NCBI GenBank assembly: GCA_905221605.1
Contig: CAJNDS010000858.1
Span: 1-58,494 of the forward strand
Source: Symbiodinium natans
Lineage: Eukaryota > Sar > Dinophyceae > Suessiales > Symbiodiniaceae
DNA length: 58,494 nucleotides
Reading direction: 5' to 3'
In this document: one piece after another, positions 30,733-41,590 of the stretch
How the letters are laid out: each line of letters begins with the position of its first letter
Numbering within the stretch: position 1 is the stretch's first letter
Translations under genes and position numbers: made by a program
The notes under the pieces: generated by a model
Told to the model about the DNA's origin: nothing
Database searches by the model: none
The model's input: the letters and a program-made list of their open reading frames with translations, nothing else

Positions 30733-31326
30733 TAAGGGGTATTGGAGTCTCTAGATCGTAATCCGGGCAGAGTCGGGCAAAGCGCACCGTGTGGCTTGTC
30801 CATGGGAACGGCCTCTTGTATCGCTTCCATGCGTTTTAGAGGATCATGTAGGGTTTAGGGTTTCGGGTTTAGGGTTTAGGGTTTAGGGTTAGGGCTTGTA
30901 AGGTTTAGGGGTTCAGGGTTTAAGGGCTCAGGGTTTTAGGGTTTAGGGTTTAGGGTTTTGAGGGGGCATCTCAAACCTGACACTCTCGGAAATAAAGGGC
31001 TTTACTGGCTCCAAAGCATCTTCTTGAAAACGGATCGCCTCTAGGGCACCCTAAACCCTAAACCCTAAACCCTAAACCCTAAACCCTAAACCCTAAACCC
31101 TAAACCCTAAACCCTAAACCCCTGCACAAGTTACGCGAAGCTTTTGCAATCCAGGGCTCCGGGGGGTCCAATTGCCTGAGCTCCCCAACTACCCGCGAAG
31201 ATGGCCAGTCAGCCCCACTACAGGGCCCTTATTCCCTTGTCTTAGGGTCTAGGTTCCTTCATAAACCCCTTTAAAAACCAAAATCAGGGGCAAACCGATC
31301 AGGACGGCGTATGGGGGCGGATGGGA

Positions 31327-31620
31327 CACAGCCTTCGGCAAAGGCCGTCGAACCCCCCTAGCCTTCGTCGAAACCCTTGGCCTTCGTCGAACCCCCCTCC
31401 CGGCCCTTGTGGCCTTCGTCGAACCTCCGGCGTTCATTCAGCCTTCGTCGACCCCTCGCGTTTTTTTTCGGGCTTTGTCTTGGCCTTTTGTATCGGCCTT
31501 CGTCGAACCCCCTCCCCCTTCGTCGAACCTCCCGGCCTTCGTCGAACCTTCGCCCGGCCCCCCGGCCTTCGTCGAACTTCGTCTCGGCCCGTTGGGATCC
31601 CGAGTCTTCGTCGAAGTTCC
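31327..31620. repeat. CTTCGTCGAAC minisatellite
   Basis: GGCCTTCGTCGAAC followed by a variable C/T-rich spacer repeats about a dozen times at irregular spacing. All frames stay open in places, giving AFVEPP- or FDEGR-type repeats, but spacing is not a constant multiple of three, so I do not call it coding. Confidence 0.75.
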
Positions 31621-32646
31621 CCGGCCATCCTGCTCTTTGGCCATCCTGATGTGTTTTCTCCTTACAAAAAGGGCACCCTTTTCATTCCTAGGTTACTCTT
31701 GGGTCTAGCCCAGAATAAAAGACCGAGAAGCCTAAACTACTGTTTGGCGTAGGGTTGAGGGTTTAGGGTTTCTTAATTGGTGACGCAAGAAGGGCGTAAT
31801 GTGGAGAACTGCCCTAAACCCTAAGCCCTAGACCCATTAGCCCTGTTGGGTCATGGGGGTCTAGGGGGGGTTTGGGGTTGAGTCGGGGTGGCGCGTTGCG
31901 TTTCGCTTGGTGGGTTCATTGTCGGTCTGCGCAGGGCTTATTAGGGTCAAGTTAGTAAATGGTTCTTCGAAAGGTTTGCGACGGCTGGGCAGGTGTTACT
32001 TAACGGTGCGTGAGGGTTTGGCATTCAGGGTGTGCTACAACGTTCTTGATGCGGCTTTCTTTGCAGCTCCCCTGAACCGTTCCTGCACCCATTTGTTGTG
32101 GCATACCGTTTGGAGACCTGATACTGATATCGGAAATGTTATAACTTATAACCATAAATACCCTAAGGGTCCATGCAAAGGTCTAAGGTATAGGGTATAT
32201 ACTTGAGATTCAATGTTTCTTCCTAGCGTGAATACTATTGAGGTACATGGGCTCTCTGGCAAGAAGGGGAACAACTTGGACCCTAAACCCTAAACCCGAA
32301 ACCCTAAACCCTAAACCCTAAACCCTAAACCCAGGCTCCATCCCGCCAGAAGCCTTATGCCCCCGACCGGATGTTGCAGCCACATAGGTCCAAGGGTTTA
32401 GGGTTTAGGGTTTATAGGGTTTAGGGTTTAGGGTTACTGGCTCACTGGCTCATACTAGCGCAGGGCCAAGGGCTTAGGGCTTAAGGGCTTAGGGCTTTGG
32501 GTTTCTAAGGTTAAAGGGTTGTACTTATTGTTGGTACTTAGCTTGTATTGGGCGCATGTACCCAGATTGTCGTAGATACTTAGAGACCCAGCAGATACAG
32601 CATCGCAACTACAAGTATTTTCTACAAGGACGAGTAGGCGCCGCCC

Positions 32647-34264
32647 TTGATGACGGACGTCCGCGCCATGGTACGGGTGCGAGGCATTTCGGGGCAAGTG
32701 CTGGCCACCGAGCCCACGGATTCTCTCAGGGACGTGAGGGCTGTGAAGCGCCACCTGCGCACTCTGTACCACTACCCTGTGTGCCTTCAAGAGCTCCTAC
32801 AAGATGAGAGGGTTTTAGAGGATAGTGATCTTGTGGATGAGTCCGTTGACCTGCAGCTGGTGGTGCTGTCCCGTTTTCGCCCAGAGCAGATGCGTGAGGC
32901 TGGGCGCGAGCTTGTGGAGTATACTGCCAAGATGCTTGGGGAGCAAATGAACCTTAAAACTGGGGTCATTACTACTGTAGTATTTCCTTTTCAGGTATAT
33001 GAGCCCTAAACCCTTTTCAGGGTTCCTTTGGTCCCCAAGGACAGGCCATGTTGAAGTGGCCCGTGCTCTGCTAGAAGCCGGTGTCAACATTGACTTGCGG
33101 GACTGGTTGGGCATGACCGCCCTCATGCATGCGGCTTTACACGGCCACGTTGAGATTGCACGTTTGCTGCTGAAAGCTGGTGCCGACACGAACTTGAAGG
33201 ACATCCTGGGCAAGACTCGGAGATTGTTCATGATTGTGCCCGAAACGCGTGTCAACAATGTGAGTTCCAACATATTCCAAGGTTCTTGTAAGAGTAAGGA
33301 GGGTTGAGGTTTTAAGGTTGACATTGAGTTGCGAAGCGAGACCAATCGGTCTCGTGGCACTCGCCTCTAGGCGCTCGTTTTTGGGTCACATTCATATATA
33401 TATATATATATGCTATATACATATATATATATATAGACATACATGGTTCCCCCCTGCCACATGCCCACGTTTTATCATGCTCCTGTGATGTGCTTGTGAC
33501 GTCGTACCGTGGTGGTCTCACCCTGTTGTTTGTCTAAGAAAATGCTTGTGCTGCTGACCGCTGTTGCCAACACGACATGCAGGAACAGACTGGCCGGACC
33601 GCCCTCATGAACTCGTCTGGTCAAGGCCACGTTGAGATCGTGCGCTTGCTGCTGGGGGCTGCTGCCGACACAAACCTTCGGGACGCCAATTACAGGACTC
33701 TTAGGGATACTTGGGAATATTTGTTGAATGTTTGGTACTTTAATATAGCACCAAAAACAAACTACTATACCTCCTAATTAAGAAATAGCTAAAATGCTAA
33801 TTTTCCTAGGGTTCCAAGTGCAGTACAGTAAACCCTAAACCCTAAACCCTAAACCCTAAACCCTACACCCTAAACCCTAAACCCTGAACCCTGAACAGGC
33901 CCAGGGTTCCCCTGCTTTCTTGCATACAAGTTCAGTACCCTAAACCCGAAACCCTAAACCCTAAACCCTAAACCCTAAACCCTAAACCCTAAACCCTAAG
34001 AGGACCGCACTCATGACCGCTTCCTGGAAGGGCCACGTTGAAGTCGTGCGCTCGCTGCTGGAGGCTGGCGCCGACAGGAACTTGAGGGACATCCAAGGCC
34101 AGGGTTTAGGGTTTAGGATTTAGGGTTTAGGGTTTAGGGTTTAGGGTTTAGGGTTTAGGTTCTTGAGGGACATCCAAGGCCAGACTGCACACGCCTGGCT
34201 GCTGCTGGAATCCCTGGAATCTGGTGCTGACGTTGGCTCCCAGAATGGATGGGATCCAGCATGA
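32647..34264 (+). CDS. Ubiquitin-like/ankyrin gene C, middle part decayed or unresolved
   Basis: Exon 32647-32930 gives the ubiquitin-like part (MTDVRAMVRVRGISGQVL, LYHYPVCLQELLQDERVL, DLQLVVLSRFRPEQM). Exon 33040-33220 continues TGHVEVARALLEAGVNIDLR and MTALMHAALHGHVEIARLLL. About 33220-33570 does not fit: ankyrin-like scraps (about 33540-33600) look one base short. Exon 33585-33695 has TGRTALMNSSGQGHVEIVRL; 34003-34097 has RTALMTASWKGHVEVVRSLL; 34179-34264 ends in TGA. Resolved introns: 32931-33039 (GA-AG), 33696-34002 (GA-AG), 34098-34178 (GC-AG, telomeric repeats only). It is either a young pseudogene or has an intron I could not place. Confidence 0.65.
32935..33039 (+). mobile_element. 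Introner IE-3 forming intron 1 of gene C
   Basis: Ends CTTGGGGAGCAAATGAACC and GGTTCCTTTGGTCCCCAAG are long inverted copies. Intron 32931-33039 is GA-AG, with flanks GATG/GACA (two of four match). Removal gives EYTAKTGHVEVA, matching B, D and E. Confidence 0.85.
33372..33440. repeat. AT microsatellite with CATATA interruption
   Basis: About 45 bp of (AT)n in two blocks around GCTATATACA, inside the unresolved middle of gene C. Confidence 0.9.
33699..34001 (+). mobile_element. Introner in gene C with telomere-like termini
   Basis: Inverted ends TCTTAGGG and CCCTAAGA with direct repeat GGAC on both sides (33695-33698 and 34002-34005). Intron 33696-34002 is GA-AG, 307 nt. Much of the right half is CCCTAAA and variants (33832-33895 and 33940-34000), and the right terminus merges into the tract. 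Splicing gives NYRTALMTASWKGH in frame. Confidence 0.8.
34098..34178 (+). repeat. Intron made only of a TTTAGGG tract and a 22-bp duplication
   Basis: A TTTAGGG tract of about 59 bp (34103-34161) lies between two identical 22-bp copies of CTTGAGGGACATCCAAGGCC+AG (34081-34102 and 34162-34183). Cutting at GC in copy one and after CCAAG in copy two removes 81 nt as a GC-AG intron. It rejoins NLRDIQGQTAHAW in frame. No transposon ends are present. Confidence 0.85.
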
Positions 34265-35636
34265 CCGATCTCTCGTTGACGCATCTTGCTCAGGGTTTAG
34301 GGTTTGGGGTTTAGGGTTTAGGGTTAGGGTTTAGGGTTTAGGGTTTAGGGTGTCGGGTTTAGGGTTTGGGGTTGATTGCACATTCCTGTTGGAAGCTAGT
34401 GCTGCAAAGTGTGGCGCAAATTGAAGCAACAGGAAATTGAAGCAACAGGACGGACGAGACCGCACGGTAAGCTGAGCTCTCGTGCAAGACGTCTTCCTGC
34501 GGCCACACTGCTGACTGTGCTGGTCCGTGTACCTTAACTACCAAAATGGTTTTGAAGAAGTTCATGTCCACTTGGGGCAACCTGAGGCCTGTAACACTTC
34601 ACCCGAAGTCCTACACATGTATAACCCTAAACCCTAAACCCGAAAGCCAGGCCCGAAAGCACAGAATTCCTTTTTGGCCTGAAAGGCTGAAAAGCTTTGT
34701 TTTCTGAGGCGGGCACGCGCCATCTTACAAATGCCCATGCATCTTAAAACCTGGCTTGGCCGTATAGGTTTCAGGGTTAGGGTTTGAGATTTTTAGGGTT
34801 TGGGGTTTAGGGTGATCACATTTGCGATTCTCATGATGTTGGGCTTGGTAGCTTGAGGGCCTTTCACTCTCCGCCAGATTTGTAAACCAGCATGCCCAGC
34901 AATTAGTACCCTTAGTCCTTTTGTTGGGTTCCCTTGTAAACCCCTCAAGCAAAAAAGGGCTAGAATGCAACCCTAAACCCTAAACCCTAAGCACACGGAA
35001 CCCTTAGGCAGAGCCTGTGTCCTTCCGAAGAACCCTACTCGTATGAGCCCGATAAGGCCATAAACTCATCATGCAAGCAAACCCCCCTACATCCCTAAAT
35101 CCCAAACCCTAGACCCTAAACCCCAAACCCGAAGCCCTAAACCCTTAACCTTCAGCCCTAAGCCCTAAACCCTCAACCCCTAAACCCTAAACCCTAAACC
35201 CCAAACCCCAAACTCTAAACCCTACTTGTGGACCCGAAGCCTGCAAATTAGCAGCGCAACCACGTAAAAATCTCTGCAAGTCGCACGCGCAAGCCAGCTG
35301 GGGTTCAGGGATGTAGGGGTTTCGGGTTTACGGGTTTAAGGTTTCGGGTCTCAGGATTTAAGGTTTGGGGTCTATTTAGAGTTTGGGGTTTAAGGTTTAA
35401 GGGGTTAAGGTTGCAGGGTGAAATGGTCTTGAGCCGAAGCCCTAAACCCGAAGCCCTAAACCCTAAACCCTAAACCCTAAACTTAGAGGGTTAGGGTTGC
35501 GGGTTTTCGTCCACCTTTGTCTACAGGCATCCGAAGCTTACAGCGTATGTAAAAGCATTCTTTTACCGGGGGCCCCAAATAAAGAGCCCATACTTAGAAC
35601 CGTAGATCTAAGTATTAACAACCATGGAGGGTTTGC

Positions 35637-35729
35637 CTGGGACTCTATGTACCTACAGCTTAGTAGCACCTACCCCTTAATTAGTAGGTGTAGCCCAATA
35701 AGCTGTACGTAAAGAGAGTCCCCAGGTAG
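35637..35729. mobile_element. MITE-like hairpin, family M3, copy 1
   Basis: Outer arms CCTGGGACTCT and AGAGTCCCCAGG, inner arms TACCTACAGCTTA and AATAAGCTGTACGTA, with CACCTACCCCTTAATTAG at the tip. Other copies: 36418-36490, 55914-56022 and a partial one at about 665-712. Confidence 0.8.
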
Positions 35730-36417
35730 GATTTAGGGTATCCCTAAAGCCTAAAGCCTAAAGCCTAAAGCCTAAAGCCTACAGCCTACAGCCTAAACCC
35801 CAAACCTCAAACCCTAAACCCTAAACCCTAAACCCTAAACCCTAAACCCTGAACCCTAAACCCTAAACCCTAAACCCTAAACCCTAAACCCTAAACCCTA
35901 AACCCTAAACCCTAAACCCTAAACCCTCACCATGAAGCGAGGTCGCGAAGTTCTTGTCCGAGCACTTCCCGCCTGAGCGCTTCCAGCGAAGTGTCGTCGC
36001 CAAAGCCTTGCATGCGTAGCTGGGAAAACGGCTGGGGCGAATAGGGGCTTGTAGGGTTTAGGGCTTAGGGTTAGGGTTGAGGGTCTAGGGTTTAGGGCAC
36101 TTGGGTTGCAGAATTTAGGGTTTAGGGTTTAGGGTTTAGGGCTAGGCTTGAGGGTTTAGGGTTTGGGGTTTAGGGCGCACAGGGTTTGTAGCGACTTGGG
36201 GCTGTCCGAGAGTCTGGGTACCTTATCGGGGTCCTCATTTCAAGGGGATCCTACTATTTCGGCATCTTTGTTAGGGGTCTCCTATCTTCGTCAACCTCAT
36301 AGGATTTTCGTGCTTTACAGGGCTTGATGGGGTCGGGTGCTTTGAGGCCGCTTTCCTTTTGGGGACGGAATGCACACTGCACGGGTTCGTGTGGTCTATT
36401 TACCCCCCGCCCGGAAC

Positions 36418-36490
36418 TCTGTTTACCTACAGGTGAGGAGTAGCTACGCCTTCAGCAGTAGGTATAACCCGTAAAACTGCAGGTAAAGAT
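36418..36490. mobile_element. MITE-like hairpin, family M3, copy 2
   Basis: Arms GTTTACCTACAGG and CTGCAGGTAAAG, tip TAGCTACGCCTTCAGCAGTA. More diverged than copy 1. Confidence 0.7.
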
Positions 36491-38426
36491 CGAGAGCCCC
36501 CAGGTGAAGCCTAAACCCTAAAACCGTGGTAGCATAGGGCATGTGATCCCAGTCTGGGGGGCATGGAGTCCCCAAAGCCCATGTGAAATCTAGGTATAGG
36601 GACCCTGAGGGAGGGTGCAGACCCGCCAGACCCGCAGTGACCTTCGGATTTAGGGTTCAGGTTCCGAGCTTCCAGAACCCTAAAAAGGTCGTGGGCTTAG
36701 GGTTTAGGGCTTAGGGTTCTTGGGTCAGGGTTTCGGTGGTCGGGCTGGGCCTTTGGGGCTCTCATAGGTTTTTTTTTTTTTTTTTGGGGGGGGGTCTCTT
36801 TTTCCGCTGCAGAACGACATAGAAGCCCACAAAACCTAGACCCTACTGTGTAGAGGTCGGAGAAATTCCCCATATAGTTTTACTATTAACCCCCCCCAAA
36901 TCTATATATTCGACCTGCATCCGTTCTCCAGCGCGGCCCAAAAAAAGCTCGCAATTTCTGGAAGCTGCCTGACGAAAAGCCATGGTCCGGGGGCTCAGGA
37001 GAATGGTTCAGCGTTTAGGGCTTCATTCTCTTATCTGCGCACCCCTCCGGAAAAAGAGGCAACCCCCCAAGGAAAAATTAAGACACAATAAAACCAAAAC
37101 GGCTCGTCATCTAGGTTGCCCAGTAGCACCTTATTCTGTGTATTGGGGGTGGGGGGCCGAGGCACCCCATGAATAGCCCTAAACCCAAAACCCCAAACCC
37201 CAAACCCTAAACCCTAAACATCCAACGATTGCGTTCCAGGGTTTAGGGTTTAGGGTTAGGGCCCTGCACCCTCAACCTGCGACCCAAACACCCTGAGCCC
37301 AAACTCCTGCCATTGAGTACATGGGCACTTAGGGTTTAGGGTTTAGGGGTTTAGGGTTTAGGGCTATAGGGTTTTGGGGTTTAGGTTTTAGGGTTTAGGG
37401 GCTTAGAGGTTTAGAGGTTTTAGGCTTGAGGGGCCGCTTGGGGCTCAGAACTTGGAAACCAGTTGTCCCCATTTACCCTTTTTTTGGTTCTAGCTTCCCT
37501 TGAAAAATTATTAAAGGTCCCCATCTACCCTTTTTTTGGTTCTAGGTTCCCTTAAACACTATTAAAGTAACCAACCCCAAATAAGGTTCCCTTAAAAATA
37601 TTAAAGTAACCGACCCCAAATAAGGGTGCCCTGAAGATCACGTGCTTCCTGGGTTACCAAGAGAAATTCAGGCTTCAAAGGCATCATCGAACCCTATTTG
37701 GCCCCACGTATTCTGCCAAGCGTGGCCAGAAAAGCATCAAGCAAATCGGCGAGACATGAGGACCCTAAAGACATGCCAAGATCGCTAAACCCTAAACCCC
37801 TAACCTAAACCGTTAGTATAGAAAACAACTACGCGATACATGGCTCAATAGACCCCCTTGCGGCATCTCAAACTAGTGAAGCCCCTTAAGCCCCTTTTAT
37901 CTCAATCCGGTGTCTTCCTAAGGTTTAGGGTAGTTTGGGGATTAGGGTTTAGGGTTTAGGGTCCAGGGTTTAGGGTGAACCCTCGCCCCTCAGCACGCCC
38001 CGCAGCATGCAAGCGCCCCCCACCCTACATGGCAGGCTGCTTCATCACAAAACTGACCTTGTCCGATGCAAGCCTTGGCAACCCCTAAGCCCTAAACCCT
38101 AAACCCTAAACCCTAAACCCTGGCTAAACCCTAAACCCTAAAACCCTAACCAACCTAGATCCTATAAGACCGAAAAGCTGCAGCCCGACCCTGGAAACCC
38201 ACGCGGACCCCTTCGGTCTAAACCCAACCTGGGTCTCTTATTCGGGGTTTCGGGTTTAGGGTTTAGGGTTTAGGGTTTAGGAGTGGAGTTGACTGACAAA
38301 CGGCGCAAGATCGTCCACTGTCGTCGGCAAAGCTTGATCAAGAATGAACATCATAGCCCTGCGTTTGAAAGCATGACGCCCCCGTGATCTGACAACTGCA
38401 ACGACTGCAATATCCTCCTGTTCCCC

Positions 38427-38547
38427 TCCCCTACTACTTGCTTAAGAACCCCCAAAAGGATTAAAAACTCAGAGTCCCCATATTGCCCGCAATAAGACGG
38501 AATAGTTTTCTTCATTTTTCGGGGTTCTTAAGCAATTAGTAGTCCCA
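38427..38547. mobile_element. MITE-like hairpin, family M4, copy 1
   Basis: Arms CTACTACTTGCTTAAGAACC and GGGGTTCTTAAGCAATTAGT around an AT-rich core with CCCCATATTGCCC. A second copy lies at 41471-41590. Confidence 0.8.
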
Positions 38548-39984
38548 GGGCTTGAGCCATGAAGCCGCACACACTAAACCCTAAACCCTAAACCCTAAAC
38601 CCTAAACCCTAAACCCTAAACCCTAAACCCTAAACCCTAAACCCTAAACCCTAACCCTAAACCCTCAACCCTAAACCCTCAACCCTCAACCCTCAACCCT
38701 AAACCCTAAACCCTAAACCCTAAACCCTCCCAGGGCTTGAGAGCCGCATATTCGGATGCCTTAGGGGAGCCCTGAGAACTTGAGGAGGCGCGTGGTAGGG
38801 CCTAGGGTTTAGGGTTTAGGGTTTGGGGTTTAGGGTTTAGGGCTTGGGGTTTAGGGTTTAGGGTTTAGAGTTTGGGGTTTGGGGCTTGGGGCTTAGGGAT
38901 TCGGGTTTAGGGTTTTAGTTCCGGCGTATGCGCGTTGCTCAAAGCCCAAACCCTAACAAACGCCTGAATTACAAACACAAACGCCCGAAGCACCCGAAAC
39001 CCCAAACTTTAATTCCTGAACGCCCGAACCCCCCCCCACCCAATTCCCAACACGTGTGTACACCTTAAAAGGCCTAAACCCCCCAAACCCTAAACTCATC
39101 AGCCCTGACAAACCCTAAACCCCAACACCCTAAACCCTAAACCCCCCCCCACACCCTAAACCCTAAACCCTAAACCCTAAACCCTAAACCCTAAACCCTA
39201 AACCCTAAACCCTAAACCCCCAAAACCCGAAACCCTGCACTCTTCTTGAGGCTTCCCCTTTGCGTTCCTTGGGCTCCAGAAGCGCACGGGTCCTCAGTCA
39301 GTTCAGGGGCACTTTTAATATGGGGGGTCGAAAGTTTAGGGTTTAGGGTTTAGGGTTTACTGTTTAGGAAAATATTCCCTGATGGTCCCTTTGTATATTC
39401 TGTTTAAATTTCAAACCCCAAACCCTAAACCCTAAACCCAGAACCCTAAATCCTAAACCTTAAAACCTACACCCTAAGCCCTAAACCCTAAACACTAAAC
39501 CCTAAACCCTAAACCCTAAACCCTCAACCTATCAGTTCTGCGGATTCTGTGGTTAGGCCCTCTCAGGCCTCGATCCACACCCAAGGCCAAACCTCTGCAC
39601 CGTTCTGGACCCCCAGGGTTTAGGGTTTAGGGTTTAGGGTTTAGGGTTTAGGGTTTAGGGTTTAGGGTTTAGGGTTTAGGGTTTTTAGAGTATCTGGTTT
39701 AGACGATTTATGCCCCACAAAACACCGTGCACTCCACCTGGGAGACCACACGAACCCTAACATTGGGGTGATCGACCATATGCTGCAGCCGCGCCCCTAT
39801 GAAGGGACATGGACCATAAACCTGTTTGGGGCTCATTCGGCCCCAAAACCAAACCTTTGTACAGATTGTTTTGAGGTTTTGTCCGACACTCTGAAGGTTT
39901 AGGTTTTAGGGTGTAAGGTTTAGGGTTTAGGGTTTAGGGTTTAGGGTTTAGGGTTCAGGGTTTATGCTGACCTCTTTGTACCAG

Positions 39985-40062
39985 CTGAGGCGGTCTCCCT
40001 GGGCTCGGCCGTGACCCCACGCAGCACCGCCTCTGCCGCTGCCGCCGGGGTGGGGGCTGTTG
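39985..40062 (+). CDS. Candidate exon, alanine-rich, unrecognised
   Basis: Acceptor TACCAG, then a frame encoding AEAVSLGSAVTPRSTASAA, then a donor made by the first TTTAGGG unit (TTG/GTTTAGG). The telomere-like tract therefore starts exactly at the splice site. No partner exon could be joined. Confidence 0.3.
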
Positions 40063-40837
40063 GTTTAGGGTTTAGGGTTTAGGGTTTAGGGTTTAAGGGG
40101 TTTTGGGGGTTTAGAGGGTTTAGAGGGTTCAGAGGGTTTAGAGGGTTTATAGCGTTTGTAGCTGTTATAGGGTTTCTAGGGTTTCTAGGGTTTAGGCTCA
40201 GGGTGGGGCTTTTAAATTTCTTTGGGCTTACAGAGAGCTTCAGAGGTTGAGAGGTTGGGGGGGTGTGTGGACTTGGGGCGGCGGTTATGGTACAGGTTGG
40301 GGGGGTTCTGTGTAGAGCTAGGTTAGGGCTTGTGGGGTTTCAGTGTTGGGGGTTTTTGGGAGGGCTTTCTTCCAGAGGGCAAAAGGGGGTGCCCGACCTA
40401 GAGCCCCTACAACCCTATACACCCTAAACCCTACAAGCCTAAACCCTAGAACCCTAGAACCCTAAGCCCTAAACCCTAAACCTTGAACCTCCTCTAAGCA
40501 CGCAACTTGGGCCGCAATCCGAAAGCAGCAACACAAACGAAGCAAGCAGCCGGGCCGATGCCCTTTAATTGGCGGGCTTCAGGTTTAGGGCTTCAGGTCT
40601 CAAACCAGAAGCCCTAGGCCCTAAGCACTAAACCCTCAAGCCTACAGGAACCCCAAACCCTAGACCCAAACGAAGACCCAGAATCAGAGACTTGGGCTTG
40701 GGGATGTTGAGCAGAGCTCAGAAGGGCTTAGGGGTTTAAGGTTTAGGGTTTAGGGTTAAGGTTTAGGGTTCGGGGTTTCCGGGAATTTTGAGGTTTGGTC
40801 GCGCTGTTTGTTAAGGAAAACCGCAAGCCCCTTTCAG

Positions 40838-40886
40838 CGATTTCCTGTCACGTTTCTTGAGAAAGTTGAGGTCGCCTCTGAGAGCG
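40838..40886 (+). CDS. Candidate exon with tract-derived donor
   Basis: Acceptor CCTTTCAG, 49 nt encoding RFPVTFLEKVEVASES, then donor G/GTTTAGG from the tract. Short but with good signals at both ends. The family is unknown. Confidence 0.3.
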
Positions 40887-41074
40887 GTTTAGGGTTTAGG
40901 TTTTTGGGTTTAGGGTTTGGGGTTTAGGGTTTAGGGTTTAGGGTTTTAAGGCTTCTAGTGCATCGTAGGTGCTGTGGGCCCTTGAGTGGCCCTTCAAAAC
41001 CCAAACCGCCCTGGAGTGCCCCCCCCCCCGGGGGTTTAGGGTTTAGGGTTTGGGGTTTAGGGTTGCCCCCCCAC

Positions 41075-41205
41075 CCCCCCTACCAATCTGTGGTGGAGGC
41101 GGCCCTCGCCCGCGCGGCGTCGAATCACTCGCTGCACTCCGTGCACTCCGTGAGCTCCGTCGGCGGAAGGCCGCTGACTCCAAGCGCCCGAAACCCTCAA
41201 TGGGT
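41075..41205 (+). CDS. Candidate exon, serine/alanine-rich
   Basis: Follows a C-rich stretch; encodes SVVEAALARAASNHSLHSVH then SVSSVGGRPLTPSAR. Composition is protein-like, but no splice site or family could be fixed. Confidence 0.25.
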
Positions 41206-41470
41206 TCCCCTACTACCCCCCTCTATACTCCCCCCCCCCCTTTAATTAAGGCTATTTAAGGATAACTCAGCCTTATTAAGGTTGAGGTTTCCGATATTAG
41301 GGGTACCTTCTTGGTGTCCTTATTATAAGGGAGTCCTACTATGGGGGGTGTCTACATTGGGGGGGGGGGGGGGTCCCTGTTTTCGTGAACCCCCATGTAA
41401 GCATTCTTTCTGGCTTTGGGTGACAGGTCTTTGGCTGTAAGGAATGCTCCAACCCCACACCTACGCCCCC

Positions 41471-41590
41471 CATACTACCATTTGCTTAAGAACTCCAACT
41501 ATTTGCTGAAGACACCCAAAAGAGCAAAAAATGAAAATCCACACATTGCCCTTATAAGGAGGATTGTTCTTAAGCAATTGTACAATATCA
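41471..41590. mobile_element. MITE-like hairpin, family M4, copy 2
   Basis: Arms CTACCATTTGCTTAAGAACT and GTTCTTAAGCAATTGTA, core with CACACATTGCCC as in copy 1. Confidence 0.75.

Larger units (their letters stand above)
30316..32646. repeat. Two minisatellites, telomere-like tracts, unique sequence
   Basis: Contains the AAGGAATATTCCTT minisatellite (30344-30732), G-strand tracts (30847-30960), a C-strand array (31050-31122), the CTTCGTCGAAC minisatellite (31327-31620), and tracts at 32281-32330 and 32398-32435. About 31880-32230 is unique; a 99-residue frame at 31907 is open but not recognised. Confidence 0.65.
34265..38429. repeat. Telomere-like tracts, M3 hairpins, unique patches, no gene supported
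   Basis: G-strand tract right after gene C (34296-34372), C-strand tracts (34970-34990, 35100-35222 and 35820-35930, the last about 110 bp nearly pure), CCTAAAG units (35743-35790), G-strand tracts (36050-36175, 37330-37400 and 38247-38282). M3 hairpins at 35637-35729 and 36418-36490. About 37460-37625 has three copies of AGGTTCCCTTAAA-type sequence. Short frames at 35497 and 36982 are not convincing. Confidence 0.6.
38548..41470. repeat. Telomere-like tracts with candidate exons
   Basis: Long C-strand tracts (38577-38728 and 39150-39225), G-strand tracts (38800-38925, 39618-39685, 39910-39965, 40062-40095, 40885-40950). Between them lie short open patches; the three best are listed separately. 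A copy of the GGTACCTTCTTGGTGTC repeat lies at 41295-41400. Confidence 0.6.

Noticed and set aside
31249-31752. Overlapping frames on both strands of the CTTCGTCGAAC minisatellite as genes
   Set aside because: Repeat spacing is not a multiple of three and composition only reflects the repeat.
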